A stretch of 64,000 nt of DNA from Nigrospora sphaerica (taxonomy: Eukaryota > Ascomycota > Sordariomycetes > Amphisphaeriales > Apiosporaceae). Made by a program: the position numbers and the translations under genes. The DNA lies in assembly GCA_018287875.1 (NCBI GenBank), contig JAGVVL010000027.1, positions 1,488,001 through 1,552,000 on the forward strand. Direction: 5' to 3'. Shown here piece after piece: positions 1-9,879 of this stretch (positions are counted from its first letter, which is position 1; each line of letters begins with the position of its first letter). Under the pieces are notes generated by a model. That model ran no database searches, was not told where the DNA came from, and saw only the letters and a program-made list of their open reading frames with translations.

Positions 1-3000
1 GGGGGATATCTTCTGGATGGACAGGTCCGCGAGAGAAGACGACGCCGCCAGCTCTTCGGAGGTAAGCAAGAACTTGATCGACGCCTGCTCGATGATCAAG
101 TTGAGACGGCTGACGGGATGCTGGGGATCCAGCGCCACAAAAGCTGCGCCAGCCTGGAGAATGGCGAGCATCATCACCGGCACCCATTTCGATTTCGTGT
201 GGCTCAGCGCCACGAAATCCTGCTGGGGCCCAGCGCCGACCCCCAAACTGCGCAGGTGGTGGGCGAGGCCGCTTGAAAGCGCCGTCAGCTCGGCGTAGGT
301 CAGATCCCCATCCCACGCACTCACGGCGGGGGCATCTGGTTGGGATTTCGCAAAGGCGCCAATGATGTCGTGCACCGCTGTCTGCGTGGGCGCCTGGTGG
401 CCCAGCGCGTTCCAATGGCGAATGAGCGACACGTCGGCGGGCCCGGCCAGATCCAGCCCAGATACCGGGGTATAGGGGGACTTGAGCAGCAGGGACGCAA
501 TGTGGCCGAGCTGGGTCAACATGCGGCGCAGCGACTCGGTGTCGACAACGCTCGAGTCGAACGTGGACGACAGGCGGAGCTGTTCCTTGCCGACGTGGAC
601 CTCGACGGCGAGGGGATAGGTCAAGGAGGCCGGAGATTCGGCAGACTTTGGGTGTCTGACCTCGTGGAAAAGCCGCGCACACTCGGCGCTTTCTTCGCTC
701 CATTCAGGCTGCACAACGAAGAGACTCAGGAACTGGCATGCAGCTTTGGCCGACTCGCTCAACTTGGAAATGGCCCGCAGCCCGACTTGCTCAAACGGGA
801 TCATCTCGGTCGCTTGGTGCTGCGCCCGCGCGAGAACCTCCTGGACCGTCATATCCTCCTCCCAGCGCAGGCGCAGCGGCACCGTCACGATGGTGGGGCC
901 CATCATGGCCTCAATCATGGGCACCGGAGCGTTGCGGCCACTGAGCGTGGTTCCGAAGACGACGTCGTGGGACCCGGTGTAGGCACCGATAAGGAGGGCA
1001 TACGCCGTGCGCAGGAGGGTGGAAATCGTGATCCCTTCGGCCGCCTGGGTTTTCCACGGGATGACAATCTCCTCGGCTCCATCGGCTGTGTACTCGGAGA
1101 CGGGAAAGTTCAGCGCCGGGGGGAACTGCGAGGCACCGGCGCCGTCCAGGTACGACTTCCAGAAGTGGTTCGCCGCCGCAGTGTCCAGCTGTTGCACGTA
1201 CTGGATGAATCGGTTGAAGGCCGGCGTCCTGGGGGCGAAGAGGTGGTTGTAAGCCTTCGTCACCGCCTCTTTGATGAGCGGCATCGAGCAACCGTCGTAA
1301 AGGGCGTGGTGGATGGTCCACACGAAGTAGGCATCAGCGTGCGGGTCCGCCGAGCTGATGAGTCCGTAGCGCGTCAGAGCGGTGCCGAGGTCCATCTTGC
1401 GCTGTTCGTCCTCGGCGAGGTAGGCATCCAGAGACGAAGCCGTCCGCCACTCGAGGGCCGCATCGGTTCTTAGCACGGCTTGCATGGTACCGTACGCCTC
1501 AAGGTGGACCAAGCGCGTGCGAAGAACGGCGTTCGCGTCCATGACGTGCTCCCAAGCCCGCTTGAAGCGCTCCGTGTTCACGCCCCGGAGGCGGAAGACG
1601 TCGCGGACGATGTAGCTTCCCTCCTCCTTAACCGACAACGAGACCAGCCCTTGCTGCAGGGCAGTGGCTGGGTAAAGGTCCTGGATCGCCTCCAGTGGCA
1701 CTTTGCACTCGTTGGCCGCCTCCTGGTGGACCAGGGCGTCGAACGCGGTCACGAGCGAAAAGGGGGCGATGGCCGCGCCGACCTCGGTTTCCACGCCCTC
1801 AACGCCCGCACACAAGTCCGCAAGCACAGGCGACTTGAAAATTTGGGCCACGGTGATGACCAGCCCAGCCGACCGCGCCGCCGTGACGAGCTTCATGGCG
1901 GAGATGGAATCGCCACCAAGCTGGAAGAAGTTATCTTGAATGCCAACACTCGACACGTCCACCTGAAGCACCGCCGCCCAGGCCGACTGCATGGCTCTCT
2001 GTCTGTCGTCTTGCGGGGCTGTCTTCTCCTCACTGCCCGTAAGCTTGTTCCGCGCACTGCGGAGAATTTCGAGACACTTGTAGGGAATCTGGGAGGCCCG
2101 ACGTTTGAGCGTCAGCCGATCCGTTTTTCCCGAGGGCGTGAGAGGCACAGCGTCAATAGGGATGAAGAGGGCTGGAACCATGTACTTGGGGACGGAACGG
2201 GCCAGATGCGGCAGTACGATGTTTGATATCTCCTCAAGGCGGGAGACTAACGCCTGACTGATGCTGCCAGTCGCGAGATCGAATTCGAAGCCTTCACACA
2301 CGACAAACGTGGCGAGTGTGGGCACCAAGTCACCATCGGCGCGCTGCGGCTGCAGATGCACAATCTCAGACCGCACGGTGCTCTCCGGCAAGCTGCCGGA
2401 AACATGGAAATCGACTTCGCCGAGCTCGATTCTTTGGCCGCGCAGTTTGACTTGCGTATCCTTGCGCCCGAGATAGATGAAAGAGCCGTCGGGCAGTTGC
2501 CGTACCAAATCACCTGTTTTATAGAAGCGACGGTGTGTGCTTGGGACCGCCGCGTCTTCTGGATCGTACAGCTGAGTCTTGGCGGTCCAGGCAGGGTCCA
2601 GAATGAAGGAGGCATTTGTGCGCTCCGGGTCATTCATGTAGCCAATCGCAAGACTGGGGCTCTCGATCAGCAGCTCTCCCGGGCTGCCGGCGGTAACGAG
2701 CTGATCGGAATCATCCTCTCGCACCACCCAAGCTCGGCAGCCGGTGGCATAGCCGATGATGCCTCCGTGCCGCAAGTCTGGATTGGTGACGCAGACGACG
2801 GTACATTCGGTCGGCCCGTAGCCGTTCTGAAGTCTGCGGTGGCCAGCCCACCGGCTGATGTCGGACTCGGTGACCTGCTCGGCGATGAAGATGATGCTCC
2901 GTATAGTCGGCAGCAGCGCGGGCTCGAGCAGGGCCAGGACGGATGGCGTCAACATCACCGTGTTAATCTTCATATTGTTGAGGGAGTCGGTGAGGTGGTT

Positions 3001-6000
3001 GAGCCGCTGGTCCTCCGAGGGGATGCAGATACAGCCCCCCGTCGCCAGGGTGGTGAAGATCTCGAAGATGCTGGCGTCAAAGGTGAGCGAGGCGAACTGC
3101 AGCGTGCGGCTGGTCTCGTCGACGCCGAAGGCAGCGCCGTGCGACACGATGCTGGAAGCGGCCGCCCGGTGGCTGATCATGACGCCCTTGGGCGTGCCGG
3201 TGCTGCCCGAGGTGAAGATGATGTATGCCAGGTCCTCGGGGCGTGCGGCGTCGCCGACGTCGAGAAGCGCATTGCTGCTGGAAAGCTGGCTACCAGCGAT
3301 ATTCCCCTCGCCGGCGACCAGGTTGGTGGTGCACGCGACCGTGGGCGTGTCCTTGGTCAACTTGGTCAGCCGCGGCGCCAGATCTTCCGAGGTTAGCAGG
3401 ATACGGCCCTTGGACAGCTGCATGACAGCCAACAGTCGGTCGTCCGGCTGAGAGGGATCCAGGGCCACAAAGGCCGACCCAGCTTTGAGGATGGCCAGCG
3501 CCGACACGATGGCCCACAGGGACTTGTCGAAGCAGAGAAGAACGACCTCTCCACGGCCCGAGACGCCGAGGCTCCGGAGCCGGCCGGCCACCTGCGACGC
3601 CGCTACCTCTAGCTCCGCGTACGTCATGTCGCCATCCCAGGCGTGAACGGCCTGACGGTCGCCGTGGCCCAAGGCGGCCTCGGTGAACAGGCCTTGCATC
3701 GTCTTGTCCACCACATTGATGCGGCCCTTGTTCCACTGGCAGAGTCGTCTGTAATCGTACGGGCTGACCAGCTCCAGATCTTGCAGGGTCCGGTGTCGTA
3801 GGGACGCATTCGAGAGCTGCAATACCAAGTACTTGAACTGCTCCATCATGGCACCGACAAGCGGGGTCTCCAAGAGCTTGCCGTCGTAGCGCATGCGGAC
3901 GCGCACCGCGTCGTGGGCCTCGTCCAAGGTACACTCGACCAGGAGCGGCTGGGTGGTCGTTTCCTCGAAACTGTCCTTGGCCTTGTCGAACGGCTGCATC
4001 ATGAGGGCCACTTCCTCGTTCTCGTCGTCGTCCGGCTGGACGACAAAGAGGGTCCCGAACTGGCAGGAGGTGCGGGCGTCTGCGCTAACGCGCGCGATGT
4101 TCTGGAGGCCAAACTGCTCGTAGGGCACCATCCGGGCCGTCTCCTCCTGCAGGTCCCGGAGCCAATCGCCGACCCGCCGCGGCTTGGAGGCGTCCCAGCG
4201 CACCCGGAACGGAACCGTGGCGATGGTCGGGCCCAGCATGTCCTCGATGCCGGGGACCGGGGCCGTGCGGCCACTGACCGTCGTCCCGAACAACACGTCG
4301 CTGTCGCCCGTGTAGCTGCGTGTGAGCAACGCCCACGCGGCACGCAGTGTTGTCGTCGCCGTGATACCCTGGATGGGCTTAGGCGACATATCGACGGTGT
4401 CGCGCAAGACAGCGTTTGGATGCGCGGCCACGGCGACGGGACAGCTCGGAAAGATGGCAGGAGAGCCCTCCAGGTAGGAATGCCAGTAGTTCTCGGTAGC
4501 ATTGCGGTCCAGACCCAGCAGATACTTGTTGAACTGGTTGAAACCCGGTGCAGCAATGGGCCCAAGGGTGGCTCCGTGGTACACCTTGGCTACTCTCTGC
4601 AGAACCAGCGGTAGCGTCCAACCGTCGTAGAGGCAGTGATGGGCAGTCCAGACGAAAAAGAACCTTTCGTAGTTGGGGATGATGGCGAAGCGACTAAGCG
4701 GGTCGCCGAACCCGAGCGTCCGCTCACTGTCGTGATCAAGGTAGTGACGCAAGTCGATGCTAGTCTCCCAGGAGGGCTGCTTGCCCACGACGGCTTGAAG
4801 CATCTGGGAGCCCACCGCTACGATTCTCGTCCTCAAAATGGGATGGGCCTCGCCAACGATCTCCCACGCGCGGTGGAAATCGGCCATGCGGATGTCTTTG
4901 GCCAGCACCATGACCTCCCGCATGACGTAGGACCCGGGTTGCTTCGCCGACAACGAAATTAATCCCTCCTGAAGAGCCGTGCAAGGATACAAGTCCTCGA
5001 TATCATCGGGGCGGACGGCGCATTGCACTGCGGCCTCCCGGATCAGCGTTTCCTTGTCCGACCCGATGAGGGAGAAGGGGTCGACGGCCCCCGTAAGACC
5101 ACCGTCTTCTGTCACTGGGGTAATCTGGGCCGCAAGTTGCCTGAGCACCGAGTGGAGGACCACGTCTGCCACGGAGCACTGTAGACTCTGTTGTCGCAGC
5201 GCCGTCACCACCTTCATGGCCGAAAGGGAGTCGCCGCCGATACGCAGGAAGTCGTCGTCCAGGCCGATCTCAGCCGGGGCGATTTGGAGCGCTTTGGCCC
5301 ATGCGGCTTGCACCTTTCGCTCGATTTCCGACTCGGGCTGCTTTTTAGCGCCATCAAGGCCTTGCAGCGAGGTGATTTCCTCGTTCGTCAAGGCCTCGGC
5401 GAGCGCTCGCAGCTTGCGGCGGTCCGTCTTGGCCGAAATGGTTAACGGCATCTTGGAGATGGGAACGTACATCGATGGGAGCATGTAGGACGGAAGCGAG
5501 CGAGAGAGTACCTCGGCAGTTTGGGCGCGCAGGGCGGACAACTGCTGGACGCCCTCTTCATCCAACCGCACGGTGGTCTGCTCCGAGTCGGCGTCGGGCT
5601 TGGGCAACACGACGAAAGCAACCACCGCCGGGGACTTGTTGCTCCCCGACCGGAGTGACGGTACCTCGACGGCGACCCGGTGGTCCGGCAGAGCGCGACT
5701 GAGCTGGTGTTCGACCTCGCCCAACTCCACACGCTGGCCGCGAATCTTGACCTGGGAGTCTTTGCGGCCCACGTACATAACGGCACCGTCTTCGAGGTAG
5801 TGCACAATGTCGCCCGTCCGGTAGAATCTGCGGTCGGAAGGCCCCCCGCGGGCCCAGGCCGGATCGACGATGAAGAAGGCCGCGGTGCGCTCATGATCAT
5901 TGAGGTAACCACGCGCCAGACCCGGGCCTTCGATAAGGAGCTCGCCAGGTGCGCCAACGGGGACCAGCTTGTTGTAGTCCTCAGGGTGGACGATCCACAG

Positions 6001-7707
6001 ATTGCATCCGACGCCGAAGCCGATGGGCGGGTCGCCGTCGCGGCGGTGGCGCATATCGACCAGCGTTGACGTGACGGAGGCTTCCGTACATCCGTACGAA
6101 TTGAACAGATCGACACTGGTGGGCCAGCGCCGGACATCGCTACCATGGGACCGGTCGCCACCCAGAATGATGGTCCGCAAAGTTGGGACTTGCTCCGGAT
6201 CAAGCAGAGAGAGAACCTTAGGGTTGAGCTCGGCCCAGTTGGTCTTGGTTCTCTGGATTTCGCCACTGAGGTCGTTCATTCGCGCCCATTCGGACGGGAT
6301 GTGCAGTGTCGCGCCCGCGAACAAGGTGCAGAACGTTTCCTCCAGGCTGGTGTCAAAGCTGTAGGACGCAAACTGCAGTGCGTGGCAATCGGGCCCCATG
6401 TTACTATCTCTTCCAAACTCATACATGGACGAGCAGAAGGCCCAGTGCTCGGTGATGCAGCCCTTCGGTACGCCCGTGGAGCCCGAGGTGAAGATGACGT
6501 ACATGGCATCCTCTGGACTGCCCGTCTCTAGTCGTGCCGGGGGAAGAGGCAGGTCGTTGACCAACTCGTCGCACGTAACGAGAGTCTCCACGCAGTCCCG
6601 CGGAAACCGCTCCTTGGTAGAGCGGGCCACGACAGCGACGCGGGCTTTGAGCTGCCCTACGATCATGACCTTCCTCTCACTGGGATGTGAAGGTTCAATG
6701 ACAGCAAAGGCGCCGCCGGCTTTGAGCACGCCCAACATGGCTACTACGGCCCAGATGGACTTTTCAAAGCAGATCGGCACGAGTGTTTCTTCCCTAACGC
6801 CCAGGTGATGGAGGCGGAAGGCCAGGCGCTCGGAAACTTCATCCAGCTGGGCATAAGTCATCTGCCCATCCCAGGAAGATAGGGCAATATGGCTCGGACG
6901 CAATTTGGCTTGTCGGTGGAAAAGCGCATGAGCCGTTTCTCTCACCACTGTTGGTTTCTTGGCGTTCCATTGGCTGATCTGGCGTTGGTCCGCCTCGGTC
7001 AGGAGCGCCAGGTAGGAGATGGGCTGGGCAGGGTCCTCCATCATCAGAGTCACGCATCGTTCCAGCACGGCAACCACGCGCAGTAGCAGGTCTTCATTGA
7101 GAAGGGCCCGGGAAAATGAAGCCTTAATGCGCAGTTCTGCATCCGATACCTCGAAATCGATGCAAAGAGGCACGGAAGTCTTGTCGCTTGTGTTGCCGAC
7201 CCCTGAATCACCCTTTCGGAGCCCACACGATGGTTTCCGGTGTGCGTTGACGACGCACGTGAAGCCACAGGCGGCTTGAAAATCGGCACAGGCTTCCGCC
7301 AATTGCGCGACACTGGCGTCTCCCAAGGCCATGTCCCGGGTGTTTTGCTCGACCGCGGCAATGAGCGCCGAGACGGTCATGTCCGGGGTCCATTTGATGC
7401 GCACAGGTACGTTGGGCCCGGCGGCACCAGCTGCACTTGGGCTCCGTAAACGTGTGCCGAAGAGCACATCACTGGAGCCCGAGTAGATGCCAGCCACCAG
7501 AGCCCAGGCAACATGAAAAAATGCAGCTTCATCCAGCGAGCTGCTGGGATCCCAGGACCAACGGAGCTTCTGTATGACGACACCGTCGAGTTGGATATCA
7601 TCCAGTTGTGAGCCAACAGACGGGAAGAATGAAAGATTTGCGCCGTCAAGATACAGGGACCACCAAGTCGGCGACCCGCTGGTCGGATGTGAGGCATCGG
7701 AATCCAT
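1..7707 (-). CDS. Multimodular nonribosomal peptide synthetase, N-terminal part (runs off left edge)
   Basis: One uninterrupted frame reads from the ATG at 7707 to the window edge: 2,569 residues, no intron. Domain order: a truncated condensation domain (residues 1-255, only its second half, without HHxxxDG); A1 (core YVIFTSGSTG near residue 400); T1 (GGDSLSAM near 823); C2 (HHCLYDG near 1022); A2 (YIIFTSGSTG near 1493); T2 (GGDSISAM near 1930); C3 (HHALYDG near 2131); A3 beginning near 2430 and cut. By alignment with the GrsA pocket I read specificity lines DTEEIGSVTK for A1 and DAFMIIGVVK for A2; I do not recognise a substrate for either. A1 core A5 reads NSYGCTE instead of the usual YGPTE. 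No epimerase or methyltransferase domain is visible. NRPSs load amino acids as adenylates, hold them on phosphopantetheine and condense them. Neighbouring precursor-supply genes suggest one A domain takes a chain-elongated amino acid. The total module number is unknown. Confidence 0.97.
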   Translation of the reverse strand, partial: MDSDASHPTSGSPTWWSLYLDGANLSFFPSVGSQLDDIQLDGVVIQKLRWSWDPSSSLDEAAFFHVAWALVAGIYSGSSDVLFGTRLRSPSAAGAAGPNVPVRIKWTPDMTVSALIAAVEQNTRDMALGDASVAQLAEACADFQAACGFTCVVNAHRKPSCGLRKGDSGVGNTSDKTSVPLCIDFEVSDAELRIKASFSRALLNEDLLLRVVAVLERCVTLMMEDPAQPISYLALLTEADQRQISQWNAKKPTVVRETAHALFHRQAKLRPSHIALSSWDGQMTYAQLDEVSERLAFRLHHLGVREETLVPICFEKSIWAVVAMLGVLKAGGAFAVIEPSHPSERKVMIVGQLKARVAVVARSTKERFPRDCVETLVTCDELVNDLPLPPARLETGSPEDAMYVIFTSGSTGVPKGCITEHWAFCSSMYEFGRDSNMGPDCHALQFASYSFDTSLEETFCTLFAGATLHIPSEWARMNDLSGEIQRTKTNWAELNPKVLSLLDPEQVPTLRTIILGGDRSHGSDVRRWPTSVDLFNSYGCTEASVTSTLVDMRHRRDGDPPIGFGVGCNLWIVHPEDYNKLVPVGAPGELLIEGPGLARGYLNDHERTAAFFIVDPAWARGGPSDRRFYRTGDIVHYLEDGAVMYVGRKDSQVKIRGQRVELGEVEHQLSRALPDHRVAVEVPSLRSGSNKSPAVVAFVVLPKPDADSEQTTVRLDEEGVQQLSALRAQTAEVLSRSLPSYMLPSMYVPISKMPLTISAKTDRRKLRALAEALTNEEITSLQGLDGAKKQPESEIERKVQAAWAKALQIAPAEIGLDDDFLRIGGDSLSAMKVVTALRQQSLQCSVADVVLHSVLRQLAAQITPVTEDGGLTGAVDPFSLIGSDKETLIREAAVQCAVRPDDIEDLYPCTALQEGLISLSAKQPGSYVMREVMVLAKDIRMADFHRAWEIVGEAHPILRTRIVAVGSQMLQAVVGKQPSWETSIDLRHYLDHDSERTLGFGDPLSRFAIIPNYERFFFVWTAHHCLYDGWTLPLVLQRVAKVYHGATLGPIAAPGFNQFNKYLLGLDRNATENYWHSYLEGSPAIFPSCPVAVAAHPNAVLRDTVDMSPKPIQGITATTTLRAAWALLTRSYTGDSDVLFGTTVSGRTAPVPGIEDMLGPTIATVPFRVRWDASKPRRVGDWLRDLQEETARMVPYEQFGLQNIARVSADARTSCQFGTLFVVQPDDDENEEVALMMQPFDKAKDSFEETTTQPLLVECTLDEAHDAVRVRMRYDGKLLETPLVGAMMEQFKYLVLQLSNASLRHRTLQDLELVSPYDYRRLCQWNKGRINVVDKTMQGLFTEAALGHGDRQAVHAWDGDMTYAELEVAASQVAGRLRSLGVSGRGEVVLLCFDKSLWAIVSALAILKAGSAFVALDPSQPDDRLLAVMQLSKGRILLTSEDLAPRLTKLTKDTPTVACTTNLVAGEGNIAGSQLSSSNALLDVGDAARPEDLAYIIFTSGSTGTPKGVMISHRAAASSIVSHGAAFGVDETSRTLQFASLTFDASIFEIFTTLATGGCICIPSEDQRLNHLTDSLNNMKINTVMLTPSVLALLEPALLPTIRSIIFIAEQVTESDISRWAGHRRLQNGYGPTECTVVCVTNPDLRHGGIIGYATGCRAWVVREDDSDQLVTAGSPGELLIESPSLAIGYMNDPERTNASFILDPAWTAKTQLYDPEDAAVPSTHRRFYKTGDLVRQLPDGSFIYLGRKDTQVKLRGQRIELGEVDFHVSGSLPESTVRSEIVHLQPQRADGDLVPTLATFVVCEGFEFDLATGSISQALVSRLEEISNIVLPHLARSVPKYMVPALFIPIDAVPLTPSGKTDRLTLKRRASQIPYKCLEILRSARNKLTGSEEKTAPQDDRQRAMQSAWAAVLQVDVSSVGIQDNFFQLGGDSISAMKLVTAARSAGLVITVAQIFKSPVLADLCAGVEGVETEVGAAIAPFSLVTAFDALVHQEAANECKVPLEAIQDLYPATALQQGLVSLSVKEEGSYIVRDVFRLRGVNTERFKRAWEHVMDANAVLRTRLVHLEAYGTMQAVLRTDAALEWRTASSLDAYLAEDEQRKMDLGTALTRYGLISSADPHADAYFVWTIHHALYDGCSMPLIKEAVTKAYNHLFAPRTPAFNRFIQYVQQLDTAAANHFWKSYLDGAGASQFPPALNFPVSEYTADGAEEIVIPWKTQAAEGITISTLLRTAYALLIGAYTGSHDVVFGTTLSGRNAPVPMIEAMMGPTIVTVPLRLRWEEDMTVQEVLARAQHQATEMIPFEQVGLRAISKLSESAKAACQFLSLFVVQPEWSEESAECARLFHEVRHPKSAESPASLTYPLAVEVHVGKEQLRLSSTFDSSVVDTESLRRMLTQLGHIASLLLKSPYTPVSGLDLAGPADVSLIRHWNALGHQAPTQTAVHDIIGAFAKSQPDAPAVSAWDGDLTYAELTALSSGLAHHLRSLGVGAGPQQDFVALSHTKSKWVPVMMLAILQAGAAFVALDPQHPVSRLNLIIEQASIKFLLTSEELAASSSLADLSIQKISP

Positions 7708-9879
7708 GGTTGAGGTTTGGAGTGCGGATGGCGGGTGAGAAATGAAGTTGTAACGGGGTATCAATACGCAAGAGGAAACTGCTGGTGACTGCAGCTCAGC
7801 TAGATGCATCCAGGACAACAATGAGCGCGAAGAAGACGTCGCGGGATATTTGCACGCAGATCTGATATATCATTCATGCTGTCTCTTGAAAGCTGGGGTT
7901 GTGTGACAGAGGCTGCTGCTGGCTGTCACTAAACGTGGAGTATGGAGTCCAGCAGTTTCTAGCGAGAACTCTAATCATCATGTCATTTCGGAGCCTATGT
8001 TATCGATCCTCCATGCCTCATGTGTAGGACGATGGCTAGAATGATGGTCAGCAAGCCGCGTATCCACACTACGGAAGCAACGGGAGCCATTGCTTGGCGC
8101 GGCAAGTTTAAGGGTCGACCTTCCCCCCCCTCTTTTTACCCTTGTGCGGCCCGCGGCTCCCAAGGACCCATGCATCCCTGATTTGTTAGCTGGCCCAACG
8201 AAGACTTGGCTACCAAAACGGGGGTGGAAGAGGTGGAGAAGGAGCAGGGCAAATTACATCCCATATGATGTACATGCATCCTCGCATGGTTAGTACAACG
8301 GCTGAGGCTCCACCCCCTCCCTGCTCCATGCGAACGGGGCCTCCATTGCTGCAGTGTCCGACCCATGGATCCCTGTACAGTTGTGACCTTGCAGGAGACA
8401 AGCTGCTAGTGTGTTCCCGTGTCATAGAATCCGGGGGGGGGTGGAACGACCCTACGACGCCAATACCCCCCAAAAAAGTCGGTGGAGACAAGTACTGGGC
8501 CCACCCTGTTTTTACTTGTGGATGTACATATTTTGCATAAGATAAGCCTATGCTCTCTATCCTCCCTCGTAGACACAAGCCCACTTGTAGCTCGTGGGCC
8601 CACCCGAACTCACTCCCATATATTTGAACGTCCTACAGCAAATTACACGAGTAACATATCCCTACAGGCCCGAAAAATGCGCATTTTAGCGTGAAGTTTA
8701 ATTTGACCAATTACTGTCCGTGTTACTTATATCTTTTAAAAGCTATTGAAAGATATCTTAGAGGTGAAGTGTTAAATAACTTATATAAACAATAATAAAA
8801 TCAAAATTTTTAACGATTAGTATTAAGCTATAGTCTGAGTAAGAAATATCATTTAAAACAAAGTTACAAGCTTAAACGCAGAATAAATACATTTATATTA
8901 ATTTATTAAAACAACTTCTTTAACAGTAAATATACCTTGTTTTTATAAACTTAATTTTATATAATGTCATTTTACGTTATTATACTTTTATGTATAATTA
9001 TGTATAAAACGCTTGAGATTTTCATATTCTATAACTAACACTCAAGATACGTTAAGTGCTTTACTTCACAGCATTAACTACAATATATCTCTGCTTATAT
9101 AAAAGAAATTAATAAATATTTGATTTTTTCTTTTTCTTTCCTGTTTTCAAAGTTATATATACTTACGTTTTTATACTATAATCTTTCAAGCTTCAGCTTT
9201 TCACTAACTCCATTTTTATCACCATCTAAATATGTTTTTATTTGTATTGATAAATTTTTCTTTCTTATAAGTCTTGAATTTCTTTTAGTTTATAATACTA
9301 AATTTCGCTGTATGTGATGTAACGGAAACTTTTATCCAGTCACTACATTGCAACACTAAATCTACAAGCCTCAAGCTATGTATATTCCCCTTAAATTCTT
9401 TGTGTTCATATGTGATGGCCGTACTGGAGGGTAGTCCTGAAATAGAGAATTCCTAGTTGCTCGTGAATGAAAAGCCACGGTACTGTCTTACATTGCCCTG
9501 TTACGTAGACGCGAAGCTGGGGAGTATGAATGTACCTATCGCCGCGCGTCATTTTTCGCTTCGGGCCCACTAAATATATATCAGTAAGCGCATCCCCATC
9601 GGCTTTAGGGGGGATGCCAAGGCCCGGCCAACCCGGCCGTGTGAGTTTCATGCCGTTCCCCCCGTGGCAAACCGTTCGTCGCGCATGGTTGATAATCAAA
9701 CTCGGTACTCTCCGTACTAAGTCATATAAAGCTAATGCAACGTGTCGCCCACACCCTCTCTTTTCTATGTCACTATTTGATAAGGTCTCTGACCTAATTC
9801 CTGAAGTATCATCAAGAACCAGTACCAGACAGTCTTGGTCTTCCTGCTACTGTGCTTTGGGCCCGCAAGTCACCAAAAA
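7708..9879. other. Divergent intergenic region between NRPS and MFS genes, with A+T-rich island
   Basis: No convincing gene. The stretch 7708-8690 has ordinary base composition and must hold the NRPS promoter. About 8690-9350 is strongly A+T-rich with many stop codons in all frames, which looks like old repeat-induced-point-mutated DNA. 9350-9879 returns to mixed composition and would hold the transporter promoter. Short open frames here show no family signature. Confidence 0.7.

Noticed and set aside
340..2226. Long plus-strand open frames (377 and 248 codons) across the NRPS
   Set aside because: They are antisense shadows of the uninterrupted minus-strand NRPS frame, which shows all adenylation, carrier and condensation motifs.
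2356..6531. Further plus-strand open frames over the NRPS
   Set aside because: Same reason: low-complexity Arg/Gly/Ala-rich translations opposite a G+C-rich coding strand.
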